A DNA stretch of 64,000 bases from Oceanospirillum sp048270425 (GTDB lineage Bacteria > Pseudomonadota > Gammaproteobacteria > Pseudomonadales > Halomonadaceae), in assembly GCA_048270425.1 (NCBI GenBank), contig JBLWSY010000002.1:186001-250000 (forward strand). Reading direction: 5' to 3'. Numbering within the stretch: position 1 is the stretch's first letter; each line of letters opens with the position of its first letter. Below, piece by piece: positions 24,833 to 32,229 of the stretch. Position numbers and translations under genes: made by a program. The notes beneath the pieces were generated by a model. The model ran no database searches. It worked only from the letters and a program-made list of their open reading frames with translations, and had not been told where the DNA came from.

Positions 24833-25924
24833 ATGACACCTTTAGAGCGCTACAAACAAGATCTTGAACGCGATGACTTCAGCTATGATCCGGCACAGGA
24901 GATGGCAGTGAAGCACCTGCAGCGCCTGTATGATGATCTGGTCGCGTATCAGCCGCCTAAAAAATCGTTTCTGAAAAGTCTGTTCGGTAAGCCGGACGTT
25001 AAAGAACCGGCTATGGGATTGTACTTCTGGGGCGGTGTAGGGCGGGGTAAAACCTATCTGGTTGATACCTTCTTTGAGAGCTTACCCTTTGAAGACAAGA
25101 TGCGCGTTCACTTCCACCGCTTTATGCAGCGTGTCCATGATGATCTGCGTAAATTTGATGGAGAGAAAAACCCACTAACGCTGGTTGCTTCTAATCTGGC
25201 TTCAGAGATTCGTGTCCTCTGTCTTGACGAGTTTTTTGTCAAAGATATTACAGATGCGATGATTCTGGCTGGCCTTTTGGGTGAATTGTTCAGAAATGGT
25301 GTCGCCCTGGTCACGACATCCAATATTGTTCCTGATGGTCTTTATGAGAATGGCCTTCAGCGCGCCCGTTTCCTGCCGGCAATTGACCTGTTGAAACAGT
25401 ACACAGAAGTCGTCAACGTGGATAGCGGTGTTGATTATCGACTGCGTGCGCTGGAACAGGCTGAAATTTTCCACTATCCACTGGATTCAGCGGCTAATGA
25501 AAGTCTGATGAAGAGTTTTAAGAGCATTGCCTTGGGTGAAGGTAAAGCTGATGTTGCTATTGAGGTCAATCACCGACAGATGAAAACCCTGCGTATTCAC
25601 GAGGATGTGGTCTGGTTTGATTTTGATGAGTTGTGTGACGGACCCCGTAGCCAGAATGACTATATTGAGTTAGCGAAAGAGTTTCATACTGTCTTTCTGA
25701 GTGATGTCCCTCAGATGAAGCGTGATACCGATGATCAGGCCCGCCGTTTTATTAATCTTGTTGATGAGTTTTATGATCGGAATGTAAAGCTCATCATTTC
25801 TGCTGAGGCGGGCATACCTGATCTCTATTTAGGCGGTAATCTGAGCTTTGAGTTTGACCGAACTGTATCCCGGCTGCTGGAAATGCAGTCGCATGAATAT
25901 CTGGCTCGCGAGCATCGTCCGTAG
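24833..25924 (+). CDS. zapE: Cell division protein ZapE (AFG1-like ATPase)
   Basis: AAA+-type ATPase that acts at the constricting Z-ring during stress. 363 residues. Walker A GGVGRGKT at residues 67-74; a Walker B LCLDEFFVKDITDA; the sensor region has TTSNIVPDGLY; and a C-terminal SAEAGIPDLY and SRLLEMQSHEYL block are typical of the AFG1 family. No operon partner upstream; rplM-rpsI follow after a promoter. Confidence 0.95.
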   Translation: MTPLERYKQDLERDDFSYDPAQEMAVKHLQRLYDDLVAYQPPKKSFLKSLFGKPDVKEPAMGLYFWGGVGRGKTYLVDTFFESLPFEDKMRVHFHRFMQRVHDDLRKFDGEKNPLTLVASNLASEIRVLCLDEFFVKDITDAMILAGLLGELFRNGVALVTTSNIVPDGLYENGLQRARFLPAIDLLKQYTEVVNVDSGVDYRLRALEQAEIFHYPLDSAANESLMKSFKSIALGEGKADVAIEVNHRQMKTLRIHEDVVWFDFDELCDGPRSQNDYIELAKEFHTVFLSDVPQMKRDTDDQARRFINLVDEFYDRNVKLIISAEAGIPDLYLGGNLSFEFDRTVSRLLEMQSHEYLAREHRP

Positions 25925-26004
25925 CGTAATGTTTGAGGCGGCGTAAGCCAGCTGCTGCTAATGCGGGTATTCCGAATTATTTGATGATTTACCGGTTAAG
26001 GGGC

Positions 26005-26033
26005 TTAACTTTGCTGAATGAAGTCGCTATACT
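26005..26033 (+). promoter_or_regulatory. Promoter of rplM-rpsI
   Basis: TTAACT (26005-26010), a 17-nt spacer and TATACT (26028-26033), then a GC-rich CGCGCTC discriminator, common at ribosomal protein promoters. It leaves an untranslated leader of about 115 nt. Confidence 0.75.
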
Positions 26034-26060
26034 TCGCGCTCCTTTTTTAAGGTAATGAAC

Positions 26061-26110
26061 GTTGCAACGGATCTGCAACCAATAAAAATAGGCAACTGGT
26101 CCATCGGGAC
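26061..26110 (+). promoter_or_regulatory. Possible structured leader of rplM
   Basis: Two small hairpins lie in the leader: GTTGCA (26061-26066) with TGCAAC (26074-26079), and GTCC (26099-26102) with GGAC (26107-26110). E. coli rplM-rpsI is autoregulated by L13 acting at its leader, so a similar function is possible here. The structures alone do not prove it. Confidence 0.4.
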
Positions 26111-26153
26111 GGGAATGACTCTCTGATCGTAAGACCGATATAGGCTATTAATT

Positions 26154-26582
26154 ATGAAAACTTTTAGTGCAAAACCAGAGACCGTAAAGCGCGACTGGTA
26201 TGTTGTCGACGCAGAAGGTCTGACCCTGGGTCGTTTGGCTACTGAGCTGGCTCGTCGCCTGCGCGGTAAACACAAGCCTGAGTACACTCCTCACGTTGAC
26301 ACCGGTGACTACATCGTTGTTGTTAACGCTGAAAAAGTGAACGTTACTGGTAACAAAGCAAAAGACAAAATGTACTACCGTCACACCGGTTTCATCGGCG
26401 GTATCAAGTCTATGTCTTTCAACCAGATGATCGATCACGCTCCTGAGCGTGTTATCCAACTGGCCGTTAAAGGCATGCTTCCAAAAGGCCCTCTGGGTCG
26501 TGCAATGCAGGCGAAGCTGAAAGTGTATGCTGGTGAAAACCACCCGCACGCAGCACAACAGCCGCAAGAACTGAAACTTTAA
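26154..26582 (+). CDS. rplM: 50S ribosomal protein L13
   Basis: Large-subunit protein binding 23S rRNA early in assembly. 142 residues, exact family size. Begins MKTFSAKPETVKRDWYVVDA and contains GRLATELARRLRGKHKPEYTPHVDTG split by common motifs such as RHTGFIGG and VKGMLPKGPLGR. Precedes rpsI by 13 nt, the invariant order. Confidence 0.99.
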   Translation: MKTFSAKPETVKRDWYVVDAEGLTLGRLATELARRLRGKHKPEYTPHVDTGDYIVVVNAEKVNVTGNKAKDKMYYRHTGFIGGIKSMSFNQMIDHAPERVIQLAVKGMLPKGPLGRAMQAKLKVYAGENHPHAAQQPQELKL

Positions 26583-26595
26583 TAGGAAGATAAAC

Positions 26596-26988
26596 ATGTC
26601 TGCAACTCAGTATTACGGTACCGGTCGTCGTAAGACCTCTACAGCTCGTGTATTTATGCGCGCGGGTTCTGGTAACATCGTTGTTAACGGTCTGCCTCTG
26701 GATGAATACTTCGGTCGTGTAACTGCACGTATCGTTGTACGTCAGCCTCTTGAACTGACTGAAAATTCTGAAAAGTTTGACCTGAACATCACTGTTAAAG
26801 GTGGTGGCGATTTTGGTCAGGCTGGTGCAATCCGTCTGGGTGTTACTCGCGCTCTGATGGAATATGATGAGACTCTGCGTAAGGCTCTGCGTGAAGCTGG
26901 TTACGTGACCCGTGACGCTCGTAAAGTTGAGCGTAAGAAAGTGGGTCTGCGTAAAGCACGTAAGCGTCCACAGTTCTCCAAGCGTTAA
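26596..26988 (+). CDS. rpsI: 30S ribosomal protein S9
   Basis: Small-subunit protein whose C-terminal tail reaches the P-site tRNA. 130 residues, usual size. Begins with QYYGTGRRKTSTARVF and ends KKVGLRKARKRPQFSKR, with the invariant SKR terminus. Second gene of rplM-rpsI, ended by a strong terminator. Confidence 0.99.
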   Translation: MSATQYYGTGRRKTSTARVFMRAGSGNIVVNGLPLDEYFGRVTARIVVRQPLELTENSEKFDLNITVKGGGDFGQAGAIRLGVTRALMEYDETLRKALREAGYVTRDARKVERKKVGLRKARKRPQFSKR

Positions 26989-27022
26989 TTCGCTTACAGA
27001 CCTTATTGGTTTGTTATCAAAA

Positions 27023-27056
27023 AGCGCTCAGGCCCTTGCGTCTGGGCGTTTTTTTT
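27023..27056 (+). terminator. Terminator of rplM-rpsI
   Basis: AGCGCTCAG (27023-27031) pairs with CTGGGCGTT (27042-27050) with two wobble pairs, followed by six or more T. Confidence 0.85.
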
Positions 27057-27317
27057 GCCCGTAGCACAACTATCTACCTCAAAGTTGATCTGGCTCAAGC
27101 GGCTTTCAATGGTAAGGTTTAACCTTGCTGCCTTCGCAGTAGCTATGCAACTAAGGCATTATTTTTACAGGGTTATATTCCCTTGTGTTGCGGTGCCGAT
27201 TTTTTTACTATTTGTGCCATTTATTTTCCGTGAAAAATGGCAACGGGTTAAGTTGCTTAATTTAAGTTGCATAACCCTTTGAAATTTAACGGGTTGGTTG
27301 ATGGGAGAGACCTTACG
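27057..27317. promoter_or_regulatory. Regulatory region before petABC
   Basis: About 260 nt with no gene. TTGAT-CTGG-CTCAA (27085-27098) matches the FNR/Anr consensus TTGAT-N4-ATCAA at 9 of 10 positions. AAGGTT-T-AACCTT (27114-27126) is a perfect palindrome. Nearer the start, GGGTTA (27245-27250) and TAACCC (27272-27277) enclose CTTAA-T-TTAAG (27256-27266) and two copies of TTAAGTTGC. The -10 and -35 boxes could not be assigned. Confidence 0.45.
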
Positions 27318-27911
27318 ATGAGTAATGACGGCGTAAACAAAGGGCGTCGCCGTTTCCTTCTCGGCGCAACATCTGCAGTTGGTGCAGTGGGCGTTGTGGG
27401 GGTAGCGGTTCCCTTTGTAGCATCCTGGAACCCAAGTGCGAAAGCACGGGCGGCGGGTGCTCCGGTTAAAGCTGATATTTCAAAGCTGCAACCGGGTCAG
27501 CAAATGACAGTCGAATGGCGTGGTAAGCCTGTATGGGTTGTTTACCGTACGCCTGAGATGATTGCGAACTTAGAGAAGCTGAACGACCAGGTAGCGGATC
27601 CGCAATCTGCAGTTCCACAGCAACCTGAGTACGTAACGGGTGTTCTGCGCTCTATCAAGCCAGAATATGCAGTGATGATTGGTATCTGTACTCACTTGGG
27701 TTGTTCTCCTACCTATCGTCCGGAAGTAGGTCCTGCTGATCTGGGTGACGACTGGTTGGGTGGCTTCTTCTGTCCGTGTCACGGTTCCCGTTTTGACCTG
27801 GCTGGCCGTGTTTATAAGAGTGTTCCGGCTCCTGTGAACCTTGAGGTTCCTCCGTACAAGTACGAGTCAGACACTACTATCGTAATCGGTGTAGATCAGG
27901 AGAAAGCATAA
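27318..27911 (+). CDS. petA: Ubiquinol-cytochrome c reductase iron-sulfur subunit (Rieske)
   Basis: Rieske protein of the cytochrome bc1 complex, passing electrons from ubiquinol to cytochrome c1. 197 residues from ATG 27318. Tat-type start (GRRRFLLGATSA) with a hydrophobic anchor. The [2Fe-2S] ligands are in CTHLGC and CPCHGS. An earlier in-frame ATG (27267) overlaps the palindromic region and is less likely; GGAGAG lies upstream of the chosen one. Its stop overlaps the petB start (TAATG). Confidence 0.97.
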   Translation: MSNDGVNKGRRRFLLGATSAVGAVGVVGVAVPFVASWNPSAKARAAGAPVKADISKLQPGQQMTVEWRGKPVWVVYRTPEMIANLEKLNDQVADPQSAVPQQPEYVTGVLRSIKPEYAVMIGICTHLGCSPTYRPEVGPADLGDDWLGGFFCPCHGSRFDLAGRVYKSVPAPVNLEVPPYKYESDTTIVIGVDQEKA

Positions 27912-29167
27912 TGGCTGGTAACCGTAATAAAGGTAATCCGGGCCTGATGGGCTGGATTGATGATCGTTTCCCGGCTACGGCTATGTGGGAAGATCACCTG
28001 AGCAAATACTATGCTCCTAAGAACTTCAACTTCTGGTATTTCTTTGGCTCTCTGGCACTGCTGGTGCTGGTTAACCAGATCCTGACGGGTATCTGGCTGA
28101 CCATGAGTTTCAACCCAAGTGCTGAAGGCGCTTTCGCTTCCGTAGAGTACATCATGCGTGATGTTGAATACGGCTGGCTGCTGCGTTATATGCACTCCAC
28201 AGGTGCTTCTGCATTCTTCGTGGTTGTGTATCTGCACATGTTCCGTGGCATGATGTACGGTTCCTACAAGGCCCCGCGTGAGCTGATCTGGATCTTCGGT
28301 ATGGCGATCTATCTGGCTCTGATGGCGGAAGCTTTCATGGGCTATCTGCTGCCATGGGGTCAGATGTCTTACTGGGGTGCGCAGGTAATTATCTCCCTGT
28401 TCACTGCTATTCCGGGTATTGGTCCTGATCTGGCGCAGTGGGTACGTGGTGACTTCCTGATTTCCGGTATCACTCTGAACCGTTTCTTCGCGCTGCACGT
28501 TATTGCGCTGCCGATCGTTCTGCTTGCTCTGGTTGTTCTGCACATTATTGCTCTGCACGAAGTGGGCTCTAACAACCCTGACGGCAACGACATCAAGAAA
28601 CACAAAGATGAGAACGGTATCCCGCTGGACGGTATTCCATTCCACCCTTACTACACTCTGAAAGATATCGTAGGTGTAGCGGTGTTCCTGTTCGTGTTCT
28701 GTGCGATTATTTTCTATGCACCGACCATGGGCGGTTACTTCATCGAGGCGCCGAACTTTGAGCCGGCTAACCCGCTGAAGACTCCGGCTCACATTGCTCC
28801 TGTGTGGTACTTCACGCCGTTCTACGCGATGCTGCGTGCGATTACCTTCCCTATGTTTGGCTTAGACGCTAAGTTCTGGGGTGTGGTTGTAATGGGTGCT
28901 GCGATTGCGATCCTGTTTGTTCTGCCTTGGCTGGACAAGAGCCCTGTACGCTCTATGCGTTACAAAGGCTGGATCAGCAAAGTCTTCCTGATTCTGTTCG
29001 CGATCAGCTTCATCATTCTGGGTGTTCTGGGTGCGTTGCCTTCTACTCCGGGCCGTACTGCACTGGCGCAGCTGTGTACAGCGATCTACTTCCTGTACTT
29101 CATTCTGATGCCTTGGTACACCAAGTTTGAATCCACTAAACCAGTGCCAGAGAGGGTAACAGGCTAA
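27911..29167 (+). CDS. petB: Cytochrome b of the bc1 complex
   Basis: Membrane-embedded di-heme subunit with the quinol oxidation and reduction sites. 418 residues with about eight hydrophobic spans. Paired His for the two hemes are visible (LLRYMHSTGASAFF; LHVIALPIVLLALVVLHIIALH), and the Qo-site PEW-like loop appears as HIAPVWYFTPFYA. The variant PVWYF replaces the classical PEWYF Glu. Overlaps petA and petC by one nt each, so expression is coupled. Confidence 0.97.
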   Translation: MAGNRNKGNPGLMGWIDDRFPATAMWEDHLSKYYAPKNFNFWYFFGSLALLVLVNQILTGIWLTMSFNPSAEGAFASVEYIMRDVEYGWLLRYMHSTGASAFFVVVYLHMFRGMMYGSYKAPRELIWIFGMAIYLALMAEAFMGYLLPWGQMSYWGAQVIISLFTAIPGIGPDLAQWVRGDFLISGITLNRFFALHVIALPIVLLALVVLHIIALHEVGSNNPDGNDIKKHKDENGIPLDGIPFHPYYTLKDIVGVAVFLFVFCAIIFYAPTMGGYFIEAPNFEPANPLKTPAHIAPVWYFTPFYAMLRAITFPMFGLDAKFWGVVVMGAAIAILFVLPWLDKSPVRSMRYKGWISKVFLILFAISFIILGVLGALPSTPGRTALAQLCTAIYFLYFILMPWYTKFESTKPVPERVTG

Positions 29168-29928
29168 TGAAAAAGCAACTGATTGCACTGATTTTAGCGC
29201 TGGTACCGTTTACGGCGCTTGCAGCAGGTGGCGGTAATGTCCACCTGGATAAAATGGAACCTGATCTGTATGACAAGGCGTCTCTGCAGAATGGTGCCAA
29301 ACTGTTTGTGAACTACTGCATGGGTTGTCACTCTGCGCAGTTCCAGCGTTTTGCACGTACTGCTGAAGATCTTGGCATTCCTCAGGATGTGATCGAAGAA
29401 AACCTGATTTTCAGCAGCTCTCTGAAGTATAACGATCAGATGCGTATCGCTATGCAGAAAGAGGATGCGGCAGTATGGTTTGGCGCAGCTCCACCGGATC
29501 TGAGTCTGGAAGCCCGTCTGCGTGGTGCTGACTGGATCTACACCTACCTGCGTAGCTTCTACGTTGACGAAAGCCGTCCATGGGGTGTTAACAACACTGT
29601 ATTCCCTGATGTAGGTATGCCAAACGTTCTGGCCCCTCTGCAGGGTATCCAGGAAAAAGTTTGTGATCCTAATCATCACGTTGCAGAAGTTGATCCTCTG
29701 ACGGGTAATCAGGTTGGCGAAAGCTGCCTGAAAATTACCAAAGAGGGTGCGATGAGCAAGGCAGAGTTTGATAAGGCTGTCTATGACCTGACTAACTTCC
29801 TGGTATATGCGGGTGAGCCTTCCAAGCTGGAAAGCAATCGCATCGCGCCATGGGTGTTGGGTTTCATCGTAATCCTGTTCTTCTTCGCATACCTGCTGAA
29901 GAAAGAGTACTGGCGCGATATTCACTAA
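29167..29928 (+). CDS. petC: Cytochrome c1 of the bc1 complex
   Basis: Periplasmic heme-c subunit that passes electrons to soluble cytochrome c. 253 residues: signal peptide to about residue 20 (FTALAA), heme site C51-M-G-C54-H55 in NYCMGCHSAQ, and a C-terminal membrane anchor (WVLGFIVILFFFAYLLKKEYW). The second axial ligand Met is expected in the VFPDVGMPNVLAP segment. Ends the petABC operon with a strong terminator. Confidence 0.97.
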   Translation: MKKQLIALILALVPFTALAAGGGNVHLDKMEPDLYDKASLQNGAKLFVNYCMGCHSAQFQRFARTAEDLGIPQDVIEENLIFSSSLKYNDQMRIAMQKEDAAVWFGAAPPDLSLEARLRGADWIYTYLRSFYVDESRPWGVNNTVFPDVGMPNVLAPLQGIQEKVCDPNHHVAEVDPLTGNQVGESCLKITKEGAMSKAEFDKAVYDLTNFLVYAGEPSKLESNRIAPWVLGFIVILFFFAYLLKKEYWRDIH

Positions 29929-29950
29929 TCGTTAGCCGGCGATGAATAAG

Positions 29951-29983
29951 AGCGTGCAGCCTTTACGGTTGCGCGCTTTTTTT
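29951..29983 (+). terminator. Terminator of petABC
   Basis: An 11-bp stem, AGCGTGCAGCC (29951-29961) with GGTTGCGCGCT (29967-29977), with two wobble pairs and a TTTAC loop, followed by T to 29983. Confidence 0.9.
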
Positions 29984-30013
29984 GCTCAAAGAGCAAAGTT
30001 ATGCTTTTATAAT
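29981..30013 (+). promoter_or_regulatory. sspA promoter region with a perfect inverted repeat
   Basis: TTTGCTC-AAA-GAGCAAA (29981-29997) is a perfect 7-3-7 inverted repeat that begins in the terminator T-run. A consensus TATAAT follows at 30008-30013. No good -35 lies at 16-18 nt, so the repeat could be the binding site for an activator or repressor, or could be part of the terminator. Confidence 0.45.
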
Positions 30014-30042
30014 GGGCCTGAAAATTTGATAGGGGTTAGACA

Positions 30043-30675
30043 ATGGGTGTAGCAGCCAAGCGTTCTTCGATGACGTTTTATTCCAACGGTGAAGATCATT
30101 ACAGCCATCGTGTGCGTATTGTGCTAGCAGAAAAGGGAGTTGCTGTAGATATTCTGGATTGCCTTGAAGCCAATAAGCCTGCTGAGCTGGCCGATATCAA
30201 TCCATACAACAGCCTGCCCACGCTGGTAGATCGTGACCTGGTTCTGTATGAACCGAACGTAATGATGGAGTATCTGGATGAGCGTTTCCCGCATCCTCCG
30301 TTGTTGCCGGTTTATCCTGTTGCCCGTGCACAAAGTCGTCTTTGGATGCACCGTATTCAGCGCGAATGGTGTGTACATGTTGATGTGATTACGGCTAACA
30401 AGGATGAGAAAGCTGTTGAGCAAGCCCGTAAAGAGCTGCGTGAAGGTCTGATCGGTATCAGCCCGATTTTTGAAGAGCTGCCTTACTTTATGAGCGAAGA
30501 GTTCACCATCGTGGATTGCTGTATCGCTCCGATTCTTTGGCGTCTGCCTGCTCTGGGTATTGAGCTGCCAGAGAAGCAGGTTCAGCCTTTGATGTCTTAC
30601 ATGAACAACCGCCTCTTTAACCGTGAAGCGTTCCAGGCAAGTCTGTCTGAAGCTGAACGTGAGATGCGTCTGTAA
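30043..30675 (+). CDS. sspA: Stringent starvation protein A
   Basis: RNA-polymerase-associated protein with a glutathione S-transferase fold that modulates transcription in starvation and stress. 210 residues; family motifs DHYSHRVRIVLAEKGV, NPYNSLPTLVDRDLVLYE and YLDERFPHPPLLPVYPV are present. It is followed by sspB after 11 nt. Its sequence suggests the usual RNA polymerase partner role rather than glutathione transfer. Confidence 0.97.
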   Translation: MGVAAKRSSMTFYSNGEDHYSHRVRIVLAEKGVAVDILDCLEANKPAELADINPYNSLPTLVDRDLVLYEPNVMMEYLDERFPHPPLLPVYPVARAQSRLWMHRIQREWCVHVDVITANKDEKAVEQARKELREGLIGISPIFEELPYFMSEEFTIVDCCIAPILWRLPALGIELPEKQVQPLMSYMNNRLFNREAFQASLSEAEREMRL

Positions 30676-30686
30676 TTGGATCTGTT

Positions 30687-31109
30687 ATGTCTTCCAGTCG
30701 TCCGTATCTGATTCGTGCTCTGTACGAATGGTTAGCTGATAATGATCTGACGCCTTATCTGGCTGTAGATGCCACTATCGAAAATGTGATGGTGCCGTCT
30801 CAGCATATTCAGGATGGTCAGATTGTGCTCAATATTGCCATGAGTGCTGTGCGTGAACTGGATATCTCAAATGAAGCGATTACCTTTTCTGCTCGTTTTG
30901 GTGGTGTTCCGCAGCAGGTTTATGTCCCCGTTGCTGCGGTTTTAGCAATTTATGCAAAAGAAAACGGTCAGGGAATGGCCTTTGGTCATGAACCGGAACT
31001 GCCGGATCCTGAACCTAAAGGTCCTGTTGCGGTAGAGACTGAGTCTGAGCCGGTCAGGGAAGAAAAAGAGACCGCCGGTAAGCGCCCTTCTTTGAGGGTG
31101 GTTAAGTAA
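30687..31109 (+). CDS. sspB: ClpXP protease specificity-enhancing factor SspB
   Basis: Adaptor that delivers ssrA-tagged peptides to ClpXP. 140 residues. The N-terminal Sm-like domain (about 1-110) begins SSRPYLIRALYEWL and includes NIAMSAVREL and RFGGVPQQVYVPV. After an acidic flexible linker (EPELPDPEPKG, EPVREEKE), the ClpX-binding peptide RPSLRVVK forms the C-terminus. Same operon as sspA. Confidence 0.96.
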   Translation: MSSSRPYLIRALYEWLADNDLTPYLAVDATIENVMVPSQHIQDGQIVLNIAMSAVRELDISNEAITFSARFGGVPQQVYVPVAAVLAIYAKENGQGMAFGHEPELPDPEPKGPVAVETESEPVREEKETAGKRPSLRVVK

Positions 31110-31142
31110 GTCTCTTTCGGGAAATGTTAAGTTTCCAAGCAT

Positions 31143-31170
31143 AAAAAAGGCACCCTAGGGTGCCTTTTTT
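31143..31170. terminator. Bidirectional terminator between sspB and diaA
   Basis: A perfect 28-bp palindrome with A-run, GGCACCC/GGGTGCC stem and T-run, giving Rho-independent termination on both strands between convergent genes. Confidence 0.92.
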
Positions 31171-31199
31171 ATGCGTAATAGTTTGGCTGGCTTGTGTGA

Positions 31200-31796
31200 T
31201 TAGCCTTCCATCGAGCCAAAGAGCTGATAGTCGATCAGATCGCACAGGCAGTGCATCGCAAGTAGCTGTACTTCCTGGATGCGGCTTGGTTGATCTGCGG
31301 GGGCGCGTATCTCAAAATCTTCACTACTTAAAAGTGACGCAACGTCGCCGCCGTCAGCCCCTGTTAGTGCAATCACGGTCATGCCTCGTTCATGAGCCGC
31401 CTGAACAGCCTGAACCACGTTGTTGGATTTGCAGCTTGAAGTGATCACCAGAAGAATATCCCCTGGTTGGCCAAGGGCTAGCACCTGCTTGGAAAAAATT
31501 TCGTTAAAGCTTCCGCTGTTTGCAATGGCCGTTAGGGTTGAGCTGTCCGTTGATAACGCCATGGCGGGCAGGCTCGGGCGATCTTTTTCATAGCGGTTTA
31601 GCATTTCAGAGGCGAAATGCTGGGCCAGAGCGGCTGAGCCACCATTGCCACAGGTTAATATTTTGTTATCACTGATCAGGCAGTTCACGATCAGGGCGCT
31701 GGCATGCTCAAGCAGGGGTGGCAGCATTTCGCTGGCAGTTGCCTGAGAGTCAATACTGCTGTGAAAGTTGGCGATGATTCGATCTTGTAAATCCAT
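31200..31796 (-). CDS. diaA: SIS-domain protein DiaA/GmhA family
   Basis: Sugar-isomerase-domain protein. Place in the lpoA-yraN run and the sequence of the C-terminal half (TVIALTGADGGDVASLL, RIQEVQLLAMHCLCDLID) point to DiaA, the DnaA-binding initiation factor, rather than the heptose isomerase GmhA. N-terminal half has the SIS loop CGNGGSAA. The second SIS loop reads ITSSCKSNN where many homologues have STSGNS-type sequence. 198 residues. The catalytic role of GmhA is unlikely, but the name is not certain. Confidence 0.85.
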   Translation of the reverse strand: MDLQDRIIANFHSSIDSQATASEMLPPLLEHASALIVNCLISDNKILTCGNGGSAALAQHFASEMLNRYEKDRPSLPAMALSTDSSTLTAIANSGSFNEIFSKQVLALGQPGDILLVITSSCKSNNVVQAVQAAHERGMTVIALTGADGGDVASLLSSEDFEIRAPADQPSRIQEVQLLAMHCLCDLIDYQLFGSMEG

Positions 31797-31813
31797 GGTC
31801 TGTTCTCAAAAAT

Positions 31814-32179
31814 TCAGGCTGTGACAGCTGAAGGGATCCAGCTGATCTCCTTTTCATGGCTGTTTCTAATGTCATTAATAGCCACAACATCAATTCGCCA
31901 CGGAGATGTAACATTGTTTTTTTGGCAGTACAGCAGAGCGGTACGGATCAGTTTCTCCTGCTTGCTGCGGGTTACGGTTTCCGCAGGGCTGCCAAATTGT
32001 TTGTTTTTACGATAGCGGACTTCCACAAACACTAATGTTTCTCTGTCCTTCATCACCAGATCCAGCTCTCCGGTTTTAAAGAAGACGTTGCGATCCATCG
32101 ATTCAAGCCCTTGAGATTTCAGATAGCTCTCAGCGGCTTCTTCTGCTTTATAGCCGGTTTTTTGTGTGGGTGATGTCAT
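31814..32179 (-). CDS. yraN: YraN family (UPF0102) endonuclease-like protein
   Basis: 121 residues of the UPF0102 family, restriction-endonuclease-like fold. The nuclease core GELDLVM...VFVEVRYRKN (PD-(D/E)xK type) is intact. Begins MTSPTQKTGYKAEEAAESYL. Sits between lpoA and diaA, 50 and 17 nt from them, in the conserved lpoA-yraN-diaA group. Its cellular substrate is unknown. Confidence 0.92.
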   Translation of the reverse strand: MTSPTQKTGYKAEEAAESYLKSQGLESMDRNVFFKTGELDLVMKDRETLVFVEVRYRKNKQFGSPAETVTRSKQEKLIRTALLYCQKNNVTSPWRIDVVAINDIRNSHEKEISWIPSAVTA

Positions 32180-32229
32180 CTCAGCTTCCTTGCTGCTCTA
32201 TCGGTACTGATAAGTTTGTGTTCGTTAGA

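Noticed and set aside
27055..27282. Short open frame before petA (75 codons)
   Set aside because: No ribosome-binding site, membrane-like composition by chance, and it lies across the palindromes in the pet regulatory region.
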